A stretch of 64,000 nucleotides of DNA from Acidobacteriota bacterium (GTDB lineage Bacteria; Acidobacteriota; Terriglobia; Terriglobales; Acidobacteriaceae): positions 186,001 to 250,000 of the forward strand of contig JABCZI010000005.1 in NCBI GenBank assembly GCA_013289765.1. The letters run 5' to 3'. Below, one piece after another: positions 1 through 10,700 of the stretch (position 1 is its first letter; the number at the start of each line of letters is the position of its first letter). Made by a program: the position numbers and the translations under genes. The notes beneath the pieces were generated by a model, which saw only the letters and a program-made list of their open reading frames with translations, was not told the origin of the DNA and did not search any database.

Positions 1-394
1 AAATTCGCTTCTGGGTTTCCTGCACGGTCACTGTCGTATTGAGCAGATTCGTCTTCAGGTCGGAAACGTCGCTTTTAAGCGCTACGACGCTCTGTTGCTG
101 CTGAGAAGCCTGCGCCTGAGCGGCATCGGCTTTTCCCGCTGCGTCGGTCGCGACTGCCTGGACCTGCTGCACCGCCTGATCCTTGCTGCGCAAAGTGTCG
201 CGCAGATCCTCAATTTCTCTCTGCTGTCGCGCCAAAGCGGCTTGCTGCGACGCAATGGCGTCTTTTAATGCCTGCACGTCCGCGGCTGTAATCGGGGCAG
301 CCTTGGTCTTTTTGCGTTTTGGCTCAGCAGTGGTTTGCGCCACCAACGATGTCGCTAGAAACAATATCGCGCACATCTTCCAAACGTATTTCAT
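1..394 (-). CDS. Porin-like outer-membrane protein, N-terminal part (cut by window edge)
   Basis: The minus strand is open from an ATG at 394 to the window edge, giving about 131 residues without a stop. The product begins with a signal peptide (MKYVWKMCAILFLATSLVAQ). A lysine-rich stretch, the segment ITAADVQALKDAIASQQ and a long Gln/Ala-rich coiled coil follow. The same TAADVQALKDA motif directly follows the signal region of the 33023-34858 porin, so the two are paralogues over this region. A coiled coil after the signal peptide is usual in acidobacterial trimeric-type porins; the barrel would lie beyond the window. AGGAG-like sequence lies just upstream of the ATG. Substrate unknown. Confidence 0.75.
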   Translation of the reverse strand, partial: MKYVWKMCAILFLATSLVAQTTAEPKRKKTKAAPITAADVQALKDAIASQQAALARQQREIEDLRDTLRSKDQAVQQVQAVATDAAGKADAAQAQASQQQQSVVALKSDVSDLKTNLLNTTVTVQETQKRI

Positions 395-647
395 CACACT
401 CTCCTATTTTTGCACCTAGCGTTTAAAAGCTAATGCTTGCGTCTATAAAATCAGCCCGAGGTGGGCAATTAAACACGAAAGCCCCACGATTCCTATATCG
501 GAACGATTTCGCATTATTAGGCAGATGTTCTCCTTCTATCGCCCCCGTGTTACAAGACGGTTACAGATCGGTGAATTTCTGATGAATGGCAGATCAAAAT
601 GCCGAGTCAGCTGTCTTCGCCACCCCCACGTCAATGCGGCCGTTTAA

Positions 648-713
648 TTAAGGCATGAGCCGCAGCTTGCACGTGCCTTAAGGTCTTGAGCTATTGTGCG
701 CACACCTGATAAG
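648..713 (+). promoter_or_regulatory. Inverted repeat followed by possible promoter
   Basis: TTAAGGCA (648-655) and TGCCTTAA (674-681) are exact 8-base inverted arms around an 18-base spacer. Immediately downstream, TTGAGC (686-691) and GATAAG (708-713) are separated by 16 bases and resemble -35 and -10 boxes. They would start transcription about 20 bases before the 742 gene. The remainder of the 395-647 gap shows no gene. Pattern reading only. Confidence 0.35.
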
Positions 714-741
714 ATTCGCACCATTTCTCTTCGGAGGTCTC

Positions 742-1227
742 ATGCTGAATCGCTTCACCTTCGCCTGTATCGCAGGGCTCACGTCAGTGGCTTTGGCTCA
801 ACAGCCAACAGTACCGACTCAGTTCGGCGAAGGGAAATCCACTAAAGTGTCCGCCAATTCAAGCCTGTGGGACGTATTCCAGGCGAAGATCAAAGATGAA
901 TGGGAGGCGCTAAAGAACAAAGATAAGAAGGCTTACGGCGAAATACTGGCGGACGATTATGAGGGTGTGGAAGTCGACGGCAGGGGCGAGCGGAATAAAG
1001 TGCAAGCGGTAAACGAGTTGGGTGAGACTAACATTTTCAACTACACCCTCTGGGGGTTCAAACTGATTCCGCTGCCCCCCGACGGAGCCTTTGTCGTATA
1101 CGAAGTCACTATGCAGTTTCCCCCAAAGGCTCAGGTACGTTATTCGAGGGTCTATATCACTGAGCTGTGGATGAAGCGAGCCGGGAAATGGAAGGAAGTA
1201 CACTACCAGGAAACACACGTGAAATAG
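742..1227 (+). CDS. Secreted NTF2-like (DUF4440-type) protein
   Basis: Start chosen at the ATG at 742 because GGAGG lies six bases upstream and the product then opens with a clean signal peptide (MLNRFTFACIAGLTSVALAQ); an earlier in-frame ATG at 694 lacks both. The mature part (about 140 residues) has the pattern of DUF4440/SnoaL-like NTF2 folds: an amphipathic first helix with KIKDEWEALKNKDKKAY, then LADDYEGVEVDG, and beta strands ending in W.KEVHYQETH. Such proteins are small cone-shaped folds that bind ligands or have no known activity. Likely periplasmic. No partner genes are apparent; the next gene lies 75 bases downstream on the same strand. Confidence 0.65.
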   Translation: MLNRFTFACIAGLTSVALAQQPTVPTQFGEGKSTKVSANSSLWDVFQAKIKDEWEALKNKDKKAYGEILADDYEGVEVDGRGERNKVQAVNELGETNIFNYTLWGFKLIPLPPDGAFVVYEVTMQFPPKAQVRYSRVYITELWMKRAGKWKEVHYQETHVK

Positions 1228-1302
1228 GGGTTTTTCCCGCCTAGAAATTCATGCAACCTCCACAATCGCGCTGCCATCCCATCGGTTAAGAGGAGAATTC
1301 CG

Positions 1303-1674
1303 ATGATAAAAGTGTGCTTTGCTCTGCTGCTGTTTTCGGGCGCCTTTCTTGTTGCGCAAGATGGTTATCCGAGCAACAACGGCCAGAAGGAAGTGAAAGA
1401 TTCCAAGGGACAGATAACGGTCCGAGGCTGTGTCAGCCGTTCTGGCGGCGATTACACGTTGATCAAGCAAAACCCGGCGATGACCTACGAACTACAAGGC
1501 ACTCACAACGTGAAGTTGAGGGACTATCTCGGGCAACGAGTGGAGGTCACCGGCGACGAATCGACGACCCTGAGCAGCAGTTCCGACGCAATGAATAAGA
1601 CTGGCTCCGCGGCTCCCACAACAATAACTGTGACCTCGGTCCGGACCATCGACAAAGATTGCACGGTGCGCTAA
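1303..1674 (+). CDS. Small secreted protein, DUF5818-like
   Basis: A 123-residue product with a signal peptide (MIKVCFALLLFSGAFLVAQ) and AGGAG eight bases before the ATG. The core reads as a small beta barrel: GQITVRGCVSRSGGDYTLI, a Tyr-Glu-Leu strand, then YLGQRVEVTGDES and a Ser/Thr-rich stretch before a final strand with VTSVRTIDKDC. The order of a one-cysteine strand, a 'G.rVeVtG' strand and a closing strand resembles the DUF5818 family common in acidobacteria; function is not known. Two cysteines (start and end of the domain) could form a disulfide in the periplasm. Confidence 0.6.
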   Translation: MIKVCFALLLFSGAFLVAQDGYPSNNGQKEVKDSKGQITVRGCVSRSGGDYTLIKQNPAMTYELQGTHNVKLRDYLGQRVEVTGDESTTLSSSSDAMNKTGSAAPTTITVTSVRTIDKDCTVR

Positions 1675-1728
1675 AGAGACAGAGATAAGGCTAGAACTGC
1701 GCTGTTTTGACCGTTATCAGGGATGCGG

Positions 1729-2358
1729 CTAATCGCAATCCGGCGGCATTGCCATGATTTCGGAGTTCGAGTCGCAAGGCGGCTTTTTCTTGGCCGGCTC
1801 GAGCAACGAGGGATGGTTATAGCGCAGAATCCATAGACCCTCATTATTCACCACATAGAGTAAACTGTGGCCGCCATCGGGAAGCAAGCTGGTAACTTTG
1901 GTGAATGTCTCGAGCGTCTTCGGGTTACGCGGATCGCTGAGATCCAGGACGCGCACAGTCTCAGTTGGATGACTGCTGTTGGTTAAAGTCGTTGGAGTTT
2001 TTTCTGGAGCTTCGGCGATAGCTACATCAGGGCTTACCATTTCAAGATTGCCTGAAGTCGCTTGGTTCGATTCGGCGGTCCGCTTCAGGAGATTCGGTTT
2101 CTCCGGTTTCGATACGTCAACGACCATAAACCCCTGCTTGGCCGCCTGCTGGATGTACAGGTACTGTTTGCTGTTTTCCTTTTGCAACAGCATTTGGCTT
2201 CCGGTCGCCTGCGGCAGGGGAAGATGAGCTATCACGGTGGCAGGGACGTCGGTCGGCTTTGAAGGCTGTTCGCTTGCAGTCGCAAGAAGGGAAGCCAGCG
2301 ACACAAGCGTTAATGCTAAGATGTAAGGTCGAACGGGGCTCTCACCAAAGTTTTTCAT
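1729..2358 (-). CDS. Secreted LVIVD-type beta-propeller fragment protein
   Basis: A 209-residue protein. Signal peptide at residues 1-30 (SPVRPYILALTLVSLASLLATA). It contains two short repeats of the LVIVD kind: residues with GFMVVDVSKPEKPNLLKR and VRVLDLSDPRNPKTLETF, each an 'x-hydrophobic-D-hydrophobic-S-x-P' strand. LVIVD repeats build beta-propellers at the cell surface. Only two or three repeats are present, so the protein is short for a complete propeller and may need to associate with others. It is convergent with the 1303 gene and lies 82 bases beyond the end of the next minus-strand gene, also a propeller. Confidence 0.55.
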   Translation of the reverse strand: MKNFGESPVRPYILALTLVSLASLLATASEQPSKPTDVPATVIAHLPLPQATGSQMLLQKENSKQYLYIQQAAKQGFMVVDVSKPEKPNLLKRTAESNQATSGNLEMVSPDVAIAEAPEKTPTTLTNSSHPTETVRVLDLSDPRNPKTLETFTKVTSLLPDGGHSLLYVVNNEGLWILRYNHPSLLEPAKKKPPCDSNSEIMAMPPDCD

Positions 2359-2440
2359 ACATTACTTCTCGATTCACGATGCGAAAATAAATTTCGCCTC
2401 ACCCCTCGTCTAAATATACAACGAAACAAGGCGATCTTCT

Positions 2441-4228
2441 TCACTGTTGTGCGTATACCCCTATGCATCCGTTTGCGCTCTGCGTTGTGCAAGCAGGACC
2501 TGCCTGCAGGGGCACAAAGGCATGATTCGTGCTGGGATCGACCGCTATGCTGTGAGAGTTAGCGTTGGTCGGGACGTTTACGAGCCACTGGTTGGTCTTG
2601 GCATCAATTACACCCATGACCGGTCCCGTAGGCATATCCCGAGCGGCTAAATAGTAGCGGTTGTCCCCCGAGTTGTACCAGGTTTCGTCTACGCCCCCTA
2701 CATTGTCGATGGTCGCAAGGATTGCGCCCGAGCTTCCATCAATCACGTATTCGTTGATGGGAAATGCTATCCCATCATGGTCAGCGCAACCGACGAGAAA
2801 GTTATTTCCCGGCCCCTGAACAATACTCGTGGGCATGCATTTTGGCATGATGAAGCTGTTAACCACGACCGGACCGTGAGTCGTTCCGATGCCGGGATCG
2901 ATTTCATCAACCGTGCCTACGGTGAGGTCTGGCGTGGCATTGGCGTTGGTCACCAAAAAGTGACCGGTGTTGGGATTAAAGGCGGACCCGCCTAGTCCCG
3001 CAGGGGAAATGGCTCCAAAGGGGGCTCCAGCAAAACTGAGGGCCGGCCCGTGATGGCAAGGCACATTCGCGCCGCCCGCGCCGACGCCTGCACCGGAGAC
3101 GCCACTCGGAACAGGAGCGCCACCGAAGAAGGCGAGAGAGGGATCGGGACAAGCAAATCCGTTTGCGTTATCGACTGCGACGGTATTATCAACCGGCAAT
3201 GCTCCGTCGTAATAGATCTGGCCCATAATGCAGGTTGGAAAATTCGTCGGACCATAGGCCTGCAGGCGATTAACGGGCAGACAATTTGGATCCAGGGCCC
3301 CTACCGCAGCACGGGCCACGACGGCGCTCATGTTAATGATCGTAGCGAAAGGAAGCCCAGGATCGCCATTTGTAACCAGTAGCATCTGTGTGCCGGTCGC
3401 GGCGTCCACGCCAAATGACATCTCATCGGCCCGCAGGTCTCCACAGGTCGGATCGGAAAAGGCCCGACCGTTTGCGGAAGTTATGCATCCGGCGATACCG
3501 GTTGGGTTAGGCAGACCGGGGTTAGGTCCGCCGTCGTAATCCGCGGATTGGCCCGTGGGTATTGTGGCGATGACCACGGGTGGTTGCGCGGGAGTGTTGG
3601 TAGTCAAATCGAACACCACAACGCTGCTGCTTCCATTGCCAATAAAGAGCGTCTTGCCGTCTGGCGTAATCGCTTCGCCATCGGGGGCCGATAAGGGATT
3701 TATGCCGTTCGCGCGCGCGGCGCAACATTGTGCGCCCGGGAATCCGCCAAAGAGATGGTTTGCTCCGAATGTAGGGATGTTGAACGTCACTCCTCCCGGA
3801 ATCGCTGTCCGGCAGCCATAGCGTGTGAAGTTTCCCAGGGCGGTGAGGATCGGCGGGATAATGTCGTTGCCGGCGCCATCCTTTGCGCATGCACTGGCGA
3901 AATTTCCAGCCCCGGAAACGCTGTTTGCGCCGCCAATGATGTTTGAGGCGATGTCGGTGTTAGCATCAATCACTGCTACAACCAAGCCGACACGGTCCGA
4001 CACGAAGAACTTGCGGTTGACTGGATCAAATACTCCAATATCGAACGAGTTGAATGGGCCTCCGGGTTCTCCGGTAGCATTGTGCTCGGGCACCGCGATG
4101 ACATCGATATTCGTATAACCATCGGCCAAGGTCGTGCCGCAAACAGGGCAGTTCTTTACGGTTCCGCAGCCGCTCAGGATCACAAATAACGCGGTGAGAA
4201 AACTGGTAAACAGAATCCTCGGTCTCAT
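2441..4228 (-). CDS. Beta-propeller lipoprotein
   Basis: Start set at the ATG at 4228: the sequence before it reads GGAGGGG at good spacing, and the product begins MRPRILFTSFLTALFVILSGC, a lipoprotein signal with lipobox LSGC at residues 18-21. About 595 residues. The mature part has repeated strand patterns such as FDIGVFDPVNRKFFVSDR, AVIDANTD, TPDGKTLFIGNGSSSVVVFDL and GVIDAKTNQWL, typical of YVTN/YncE-like seven-bladed propellers. Many cysteines and Gly/Pro-rich loops fit an exported, disulfide-containing protein. Role unknown; such proteins are often anchored in the outer membrane and bind polymers or partner proteins. No enzymatic motif seen. Confidence 0.65.
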   Translation of the reverse strand: MRPRILFTSFLTALFVILSGCGTVKNCPVCGTTLADGYTNIDVIAVPEHNATGEPGGPFNSFDIGVFDPVNRKFFVSDRVGLVVAVIDANTDIASNIIGGANSVSGAGNFASACAKDGAGNDIIPPILTALGNFTRYGCRTAIPGGVTFNIPTFGANHLFGGFPGAQCCAARANGINPLSAPDGEAITPDGKTLFIGNGSSSVVVFDLTTNTPAQPPVVIATIPTGQSADYDGGPNPGLPNPTGIAGCITSANGRAFSDPTCGDLRADEMSFGVDAATGTQMLLVTNGDPGLPFATIINMSAVVARAAVGALDPNCLPVNRLQAYGPTNFPTCIMGQIYYDGALPVDNTVAVDNANGFACPDPSLAFFGGAPVPSGVSGAGVGAGGANVPCHHGPALSFAGAPFGAISPAGLGGSAFNPNTGHFLVTNANATPDLTVGTVDEIDPGIGTTHGPVVVNSFIMPKCMPTSIVQGPGNNFLVGCADHDGIAFPINEYVIDGSSGAILATIDNVGGVDETWYNSGDNRYYLAARDMPTGPVMGVIDAKTNQWLVNVPTNANSHSIAVDPSTNHAFVPLQAGPACTTQSANGCIGVYAQQ

Positions 4229-4333
4229 CGAATCCCCTCCTGCGATTTCCCTTGAGGACTGGTTTCTACCAGTCCCGGCGTTACCCAACTCATCCAGCTT
4301 TTCATCGAAAAGCGAAAGCTCAGCCGATCGTCG

Positions 4334-5959
4334 TTAGAACCTGAACTGCAAGCGCTGCATGATGACAAAGAAATTCTGCGGTATTTGGCCCGTTGTGCTG
4401 GGCTGGTGAAGCTGATCGATGCCGAGGTTCACCATGTATTTCACCCAGTAGTTCGGGTACCAATTGAGCCCCAAGGTGATCTCATCTGTGTGGTAGTCGT
4501 AACTCGGAACAAAACCAGGTGTGAGGGAGAAGTTGGTAAAGTCCGCGCCCGGTGCCTTGGCCTGAATGCCGGTATAGCGGACCGCTACTTCCCAAGCTCC
4601 AATCCCACGTCCTTTACCGCCCGGTGTGTCCGGCCCAAACAAGGGTGACTTCACTTTCGGAGTCCCATTTTCCGGACGCTTTTCGCCCGTCAGCAAGAAA
4701 GTAGTGCCGATATTCCAAGCCTTGGCGCCCACTCCCGGAAGGGAGAGAAATCCCAAGCCGCCTGGCGTTTCCGAGCCCACCCCCCAGCGCTGCTGTTGCA
4801 TTTGGACGTACTCGCCGCGTAACGCCATTGGACCTTTGAGGTAAGTGAACTCGCCCTCGTAGCGCTCGATAGGACCGTTGATGCGCAATGCCGGGAAGAA
4901 TGTGTAGGCGGCATCGGGCAGCGCAGCATTGAAACTCACATCATTGTCGAGGCCACGAGAGCGCGAATGACTGATCGAACCGCCGAAAGCCAGTTGCTTC
5001 GTCCAGTCATTCTTGCCCTTGCGGAAGGGGTAGAATCGCAACCGGCCCACGAATTCAGCCTCATTCGTGTTATTAGCAGTAACGCCGCCGCGTCCGTTGA
5101 ACGCACCTGCCCACCACTGAATCGCGCCTCCGGAAATATCTCCATGCAGGGTGATGCCTGGACTTCGATATGCGGTGTTCGTCGAGGTATAGAGCAAGGC
5201 CTGGAACCCACGCTCGACAAAATCCAGGTTTGTGGCACCGATTCCGGTCTCTTGTGCAAATGGTTCTTTGAACTGGCCAGCCTGAAATTGGAGTTCAGGT
5301 CTGATTCTGACATTGAGATATGCGTCGCGGACGACGGCGCCGGTGGTAGAGTTCGCGTCGGTCAGAATTGCGAAGTCAAAGTGCGAACCGTAGTTCCCCT
5401 GAAAGCCGAAACGCGCGCGGCGGATAAGAAACGTGTCGGAGGGCGCGCCGTCGCCTTTGTAAGCGCGATAATCCGTGTCGAGGTAGCCGTAGGGACTGAT
5501 GCTGAACTGTCCGTCGGCGCTCTTGATGAAAAAGTGTTCGCCATTCCATCCTGCTGCAAGCGGAGTGTCTTTTTTCGGGGGAGCAGCGGCCGGTTTTGCT
5601 TGGTCGACAAGCGGCATCGCTTCTGCTTCCAATAGCACCGCATTGCGCAAGCGAAGTGGGCTTTCGCCGGAAGCGTTAGTGGCTCTCGGCGAAGCTTCGG
5701 CCACGGGCCGAACCTGGGCGGGCGCATTGTCGCTTACTCCGATTTTTGCCTCGGCCAGTTTCTCGACTAAAGCCTTCAGCTCTTCGATCGTCTGGCGCTG
5801 CGCGGCTACCTCGCTGCGCAACTCGTTAACCTCCTCCTTGCTGGCCACGTTGGAAGCCGCTGCGGCAGCTTTGTCGTCAGGTTGTGAGACTTGAGCCTGC
5901 GAAAGCGAACCCGACATCATGAAAATGACAAGCGCGAAGGAAATCGTTGGCGAACGCAT
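4334..5959 (-). CDS. OprP/OprO-like porin
   Basis: Start at the ATG at 5959 (GAGGGGG upstream; an in-frame ATG at 5983 lacks one). 541 residues. Signal peptide MRSPTISFALVIFMMSGSLSQAQ, then a coiled coil (about residues 40-80, NELRSEVAAQRQTIEELKALVEKL), an Ala/Pro linker, and from about residue 140 a 16-18 strand barrel typical of phosphate-selective porin O/P: SPYGYLDTDYR, FLIRRARFGFQGNYG, FAILTDANS, and a last strand ending in aromatic LQFRF. The terminal Phe is the usual outer-membrane assembly signal. Coiled coil plus barrel suggests a trimer. It sits 270 bases downstream of the efflux operon on the same strand and is probably separately transcribed. Anion specificity is family knowledge and not shown here. 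Confidence 0.85.
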   Translation of the reverse strand: MRSPTISFALVIFMMSGSLSQAQVSQPDDKAAAAASNVASKEEVNELRSEVAAQRQTIEELKALVEKLAEAKIGVSDNAPAQVRPVAEASPRATNASGESPLRLRNAVLLEAEAMPLVDQAKPAAAPPKKDTPLAAGWNGEHFFIKSADGQFSISPYGYLDTDYRAYKGDGAPSDTFLIRRARFGFQGNYGSHFDFAILTDANSTTGAVVRDAYLNVRIRPELQFQAGQFKEPFAQETGIGATNLDFVERGFQALLYTSTNTAYRSPGITLHGDISGGAIQWWAGAFNGRGGVTANNTNEAEFVGRLRFYPFRKGKNDWTKQLAFGGSISHSRSRGLDNDVSFNAALPDAAYTFFPALRINGPIERYEGEFTYLKGPMALRGEYVQMQQQRWGVGSETPGGLGFLSLPGVGAKAWNIGTTFLLTGEKRPENGTPKVKSPLFGPDTPGGKGRGIGAWEVAVRYTGIQAKAPGADFTNFSLTPGFVPSYDYHTDEITLGLNWYPNYWVKYMVNLGIDQLHQPSTTGQIPQNFFVIMQRLQFRF

Positions 5960-6228
5960 GCTTTCCCCCTCTCGGAGTGACATGTACTAACAGCAACGTC
6001 CAGCTCGCGCAGTGTGCGGAAACGCACCGAACCACCTCATGCGCCAGCCCGACACAATAATCCCTGGCTTTAATTAGCAAAGCCCGTTGAACTAGAACAC
6101 GTCTGATAAGTGGACCAATCCAGCCCGCTGGGTTTAGCACAGTCGAAAAGAGCCTGTCAAGCTGTTTTTCGGATCACGTTGCAAAAAAAAGAGATAAGGC
6201 GGATTTGAGTTGCGGTAAGAACAGATTT

Positions 6229-7638
6229 TTAAATTCCCGTCGTTTGATAATTCAATACAGCCAGTGCCATGCGGTAATCGTAACCAGCTTGCGCATTGCT
6301 GATCAGAGCCTGGGTCTGCTGCAATTGGGCCTGGCTCAGTTCGACGATTGAGCTTAACCCCAAGTTATACCTAGTTTGGGCAAGATCGAGCGCAAGTTGC
6401 GCTTGCTCGGACAATTGTTGCGTGACCGAGAGCTTTTCGTAAGCGGCGTTTGCGTTAAGCCAACTCGTGCGCACGTCCCGTGAAATCCGGTTTCGAAGAT
6501 CCAGCAGACGATCTTGCGAAGCTTGAGTCCTAAGATTCGCTTCGCGGGATCTTGCGCTGTAGAGAAATCCGTTAAACAGCGGAATTCCGACATTCACTCC
6601 AACCGCTCCGTACCAGCTCGAGAGAATAGGATCCCGTACTGGTGTGTCTCCCACAACTCCTACCGCTGCGATCGTCGGAAGAAATAAATCATGTTCCGCC
6701 GCCTGGAACTTCTGGGCCGCTCGATATTGAAAACTGAGCGCCAGCATTTCCGGCCGCATGGACAAAGCTTCAGAGATTAAATCGTCCACACTCGCGGGAG
6801 GCGGCGAAATTGCGCTCATATCCTCAACCAACCGAAACTCCCGAAGATTCGAATACCCCAGTACGGCCGAAAGGGACGCGCGCGCGGCACTCTCATTATT
6901 TTGCGCGTCAAGAAGAAGCAGCTTAGCTTGCGCGAGGTTCACGTTTGCAAAGCTCAGATCTAGTTGAGATCTCAACTTACTCTTGAATAGCGCATCCACC
7001 TGATCAGACAGCGTCTGCCGCGCATTCACGGTTTGCTCGGCGACGCGAAGCACAGCGTGGGCCTGTAGCGCCCCGTAAAAGGCCTGATCCACCGCCAAAA
7101 GAACTTCCTCCTTCGTAGCGATCGCGTTCTGGTTTTCGGCCTTCGCGGAAAAATTGGCGCTGGCCGCTAGATTCGTGGTGCGTCCGAAGTCTGTAATCAA
7201 TTGCTGGACGGAAACTCCGGCCGCGGCGCGCCGGTAAATAATCGGATTGTTGAGGGCTCCAGCCGTGATGCGGCTATTGTCGTGGGAATCTACGCCGGTC
7301 AAATTGGCGGTTGCCGTCGGCCACAGGTTGGAACGCACTTCGCGCGTGACTTGCTCGGAAGCGAGGGCCGCCAGGCGCGCAACCGAGATTTGAGGATTGT
7401 TCTGCACCGCCAGAGCCTCCGCCTGCTTCAACGACAGCTCCATTGGCGCCGAAGAGGTGATTTGATTAGAAGGTCCCTGCCCAGTGGAGGAGAGTGTGCG
7501 ATGCGACGCCGGATCGGACGTGCTTTGCGGCATCGGAGCCGAAGGCAGGCTCTGCGCCGCTAGCAAGTAATTCGGAGCCTGCGCATGACTGACCACTCCT
7601 TGAAGAAGAAACAACACTGCGACGAATACTATCCGCAT
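6229..7638 (-). CDS. TolC-family outer-membrane efflux channel
   Basis: 469 residues. Signal peptide (MRIVFVAVLFLLQGVVSHAQ) and a proline/serine-rich linker, followed by two OEP repeats: first with LSLKQAEALAVQNNPQISVARL, second with ALSMRPEMLALSFQYRAAQ and ending in the long helix LSVTQQLSEQAQLALDLAQTRYNLGLSSIVELSQAQLQQ. These are the alpha-barrel helices of TolC/NodT proteins. It is the last gene of a four-gene minus-strand operon with an adaptor and two RND pumps, 72 bases after the second pump, and would supply the exit duct for the pump across the outer membrane. Confidence 0.92.
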   Translation of the reverse strand: MRIVFVAVLFLLQGVVSHAQAPNYLLAAQSLPSAPMPQSTSDPASHRTLSSTGQGPSNQITSSAPMELSLKQAEALAVQNNPQISVARLAALASEQVTREVRSNLWPTATANLTGVDSHDNSRITAGALNNPIIYRRAAAGVSVQQLITDFGRTTNLAASANFSAKAENQNAIATKEEVLLAVDQAFYGALQAHAVLRVAEQTVNARQTLSDQVDALFKSKLRSQLDLSFANVNLAQAKLLLLDAQNNESAARASLSAVLGYSNLREFRLVEDMSAISPPPASVDDLISEALSMRPEMLALSFQYRAAQKFQAAEHDLFLPTIAAVGVVGDTPVRDPILSSWYGAVGVNVGIPLFNGFLYSARSREANLRTQASQDRLLDLRNRISRDVRTSWLNANAAYEKLSVTQQLSEQAQLALDLAQTRYNLGLSSIVELSQAQLQQTQALISNAQAGYDYRMALAVLNYQTTGI

Positions 7639-7710
7639 GTTACCGATATCTCCCGAGACTAAATTTCCGTCGGCGCAGAACGCGCCGCTTTGAATAATGT
7701 TTGCGGCCCG

Positions 7711-10700
7711 TCACTTTTTCGCGGGTTCCGTTAGGTTGTCTTCTTTCCCATGAATCAGCAAATAAGCAGCCGGAACGACGAACACCGTAACGATCACCGA
7801 GACTCCTAGTCCTCCGATGATGGCGCGCGCCAAGGGCGCATATTGCTCGCTACCAGCCTCCAGAGCCAACGCCATCGGAATCATGCCAAGAATTGTGGCC
7901 AAGGAAGTCATCAAGACCGGACGCAAGCGCACGCGGCATGCGATCGCAACCGCTTCCTTGATGGGCATGCCTTCCTTTCTGAGCGAGCGCGTGAACTCGA
8001 CGATCAGAATACTGTTCGACACCACAATCCCCGTCATCATGATTACGCCCATCAGCGACATCACATTGACCGTGGTATGCGTCACCAGCAGAAACAGAAT
8101 AACGCCCGTGATTCCCGGGGGGATTGCCAGCAAAATAATAAAAGGATCGATAAACGAGGCGAACTGCGCCATCAAAATCAAGTAGACAAGCACAATCGAC
8201 AAAAGCAGCCCAATCCCGAAACTCTTGAACGACTGCCTCATGCCTTCCACCGAACCACGCATTGCAACGCGTATATTCTCCGGCAGTTTTGTATCGGTGA
8301 TCACTTTATCTACCTTATTCGCGAGCCCTCCCAGGTCTTCGCCCGCCGGTGCGACATAGATATCGATTACCCGGCGCAGTTGATAGTGATCGACTTCGGT
8401 GGGCGTGTTAGTCATCTTCAGGTCGGATACAGCCTCCAGATCGGTGGGGTTCAAATTGTCCGGGGCATGCAGCGGAATTTGTTTGAGATCTGTAATCGAA
8501 CGAACCTGCGACTCCGGATATTGCACCGTAAGCATGTAGTTGTTTCCATTGTTGGGATCGACCCAATAGCTTGGAGCAATCATGCCGTCAGAAGAGAGCG
8601 CCGTGATTACATTGTCGATTACTTCTTCCGAGGATAAGCCCAGCCGCGAAGCCATCTCGCGATTGACATTGAGCCGGATGCCGGGATAATCGAGATCCTG
8701 CGGGATCAGCACGTCGCTAACGCCACGCAACCGGCGTACCTTCAGCGCAATCTCGGCGGCCGTCCGGTAGGCCTGCTGTTGGTCGTTGCCGCTCACCTGA
8801 ATGTCGATCGGGGCCGGCAATCCCAGATTCACCACCGAATCCACTAGCCCTCCCGATTGGAAGTAAGTGGAAAGTTCGGGCAAATCCTCGGTGAGCTTGG
8901 CTCGCGTGCGACGCATGTATTCATACGAACCAACCGCATGTGGGTTTTTCAGACTGACTTGCACGAAGGCGGTATGCTGCCCGGAATTACTGGTGTAAAT
9001 GGCGGAAAAGTCTGGCGTGATGCCGATGTTCGAAACGATCATGTCGAGGTCCTGCGATGACACAACCTGACGAATATCCTGCTCCACCTCCTTAATATAC
9101 TGATTGGTCAACTCGAGCCGCGTCCCTGTCGGAGCCTTGATATTGATCACGAATTGTCCCGGGTCCGTTCGTGGGAAAAATCCCAGACCCATCAATGGGT
9201 ATAGCGCAAAACTGAAAAGGCAAATACCCAGAATGCCGATAACCGCTGCCAAGGGGCGGACCAGAGTGCGCCTCACTGCGATGTCGTAGTGCATCAACAT
9301 CCGGTCGTAGCGACGATTGAATTGGCGGACAAAACGTTCAAATACGCTTTGTCCAGAATGCCGAGCTGCCTCGCCGTGCGGAGACTTAATGAAGCGAGAG
9401 CAAAATAACGGCACCACCGTCAGGGCCACTGCGTAAGAAGCGAATAGCGAAAATACAACCGCGGCGGCCAAAGCGGTGAACAGGAATCTACTAACCCCGT
9501 AGAGAAAAACAACCGGAAAAAATACAATGGCCGTGGTGAAAGTCGCCGCCAGCACCGGCATGGCGACCTCGCGGCCTCCCTTTTCGGCGGCGATCTCGGG
9601 CGGTTCTCCCATTTCCAGATGGCGAAAAATATTTTCGAGCACGACCACTGAATTATCGATCAGCCGCGAAAACGCTAATGCAAGCCCTCCCAGAACCATG
9701 GTGTTGATCGATCCCCGGCCCGCATTGATCGCCAGAAAAGCCGCAAGGGCCGAAAGTGGAATGGAAAGCAACACGGCAACCGTAGCGCGAAAATTACCCA
9801 GGAAAATCAGGATCATCAGAGCGGTTAAGACCAAACCTATGCCGCCTTCACTCCCCAGGTTTGAAATCGCGGTCTTCACGTAGAGGGATTGATCGAAGAC
9901 CACCTTGGTCTTAAGCGATTTCGGTATGTCCAGCAAATCGCCGACGGCGGTTTTGATTCCATTGACGATGGCGATGGTATTGCTGTTGCCGCCCTGCTTC
10001 AGAATCGGCAGGTACACCGAGCGTTGGCCATCGACGCGGACGATATTGGTCTGGATGGCGGCGGCATCTTCGGCATGGCCGACATCGGCCACCATCAATT
10101 CCGCATTGCCTTCCGACTTTAACGGAAGGAGATTAATGTCCGAGGTTTTTGGAAGTTGGCTGTTGGTATAAATGTTGTAATCTTGCGGGCCGATCCGCAC
10201 AAAACCTGCCGGAAGAATGGTATTCGCCTCATTCACCGTGCGGACCACGTCCATCAAACTCAGTTGATGTGCCTGTAACTTTACCGGGTCCACGTAGACC
10301 TGAATCTGCCGGTACTTGCCGCCGAAAGGCTGAGGCACCGATGCCCCCGGCACATTCGCAATCTGGTTGCGAACATTGAACTGTCCGAGGTCATGCAGCT
10401 GGGTTTCGTTTAGCCCTTGACCTTTAAGCGTAATCAAGCACACGGGCAAACTCGATGCATCGAATTTAAGCACTACGGGCGGCAACGTGCCCGGAGGTAA
10501 TCGCCGCAGCTGGGCCATGGCGAGATTGGAAATGCCGCTGACCGCCGCATCCGGATTGGTGCCCGCTTGAAAGTAAATCTTGATCAGGCTGACGCCGGTC
10601 AACGACCGCGATTCGATGTGGTCGATGCCGCTGCCCAAGGTAAAAAATCTTTCGAACGGATTCGTGATGTTGGCTTCGATCTGCTCGGGAGGCATGCCCG

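Noticed and set aside
4967..5635. 222-codon plus-strand frame opposite the OprP-like porin
   Set aside because: Antisense of the porin; composition not protein-like and no start signal.
7843..8637. 264-codon plus-strand frame opposite the RND pump
   Set aside because: Pure antisense of a conserved gene; His/Arg/Gln-rich and without a ribosome site.
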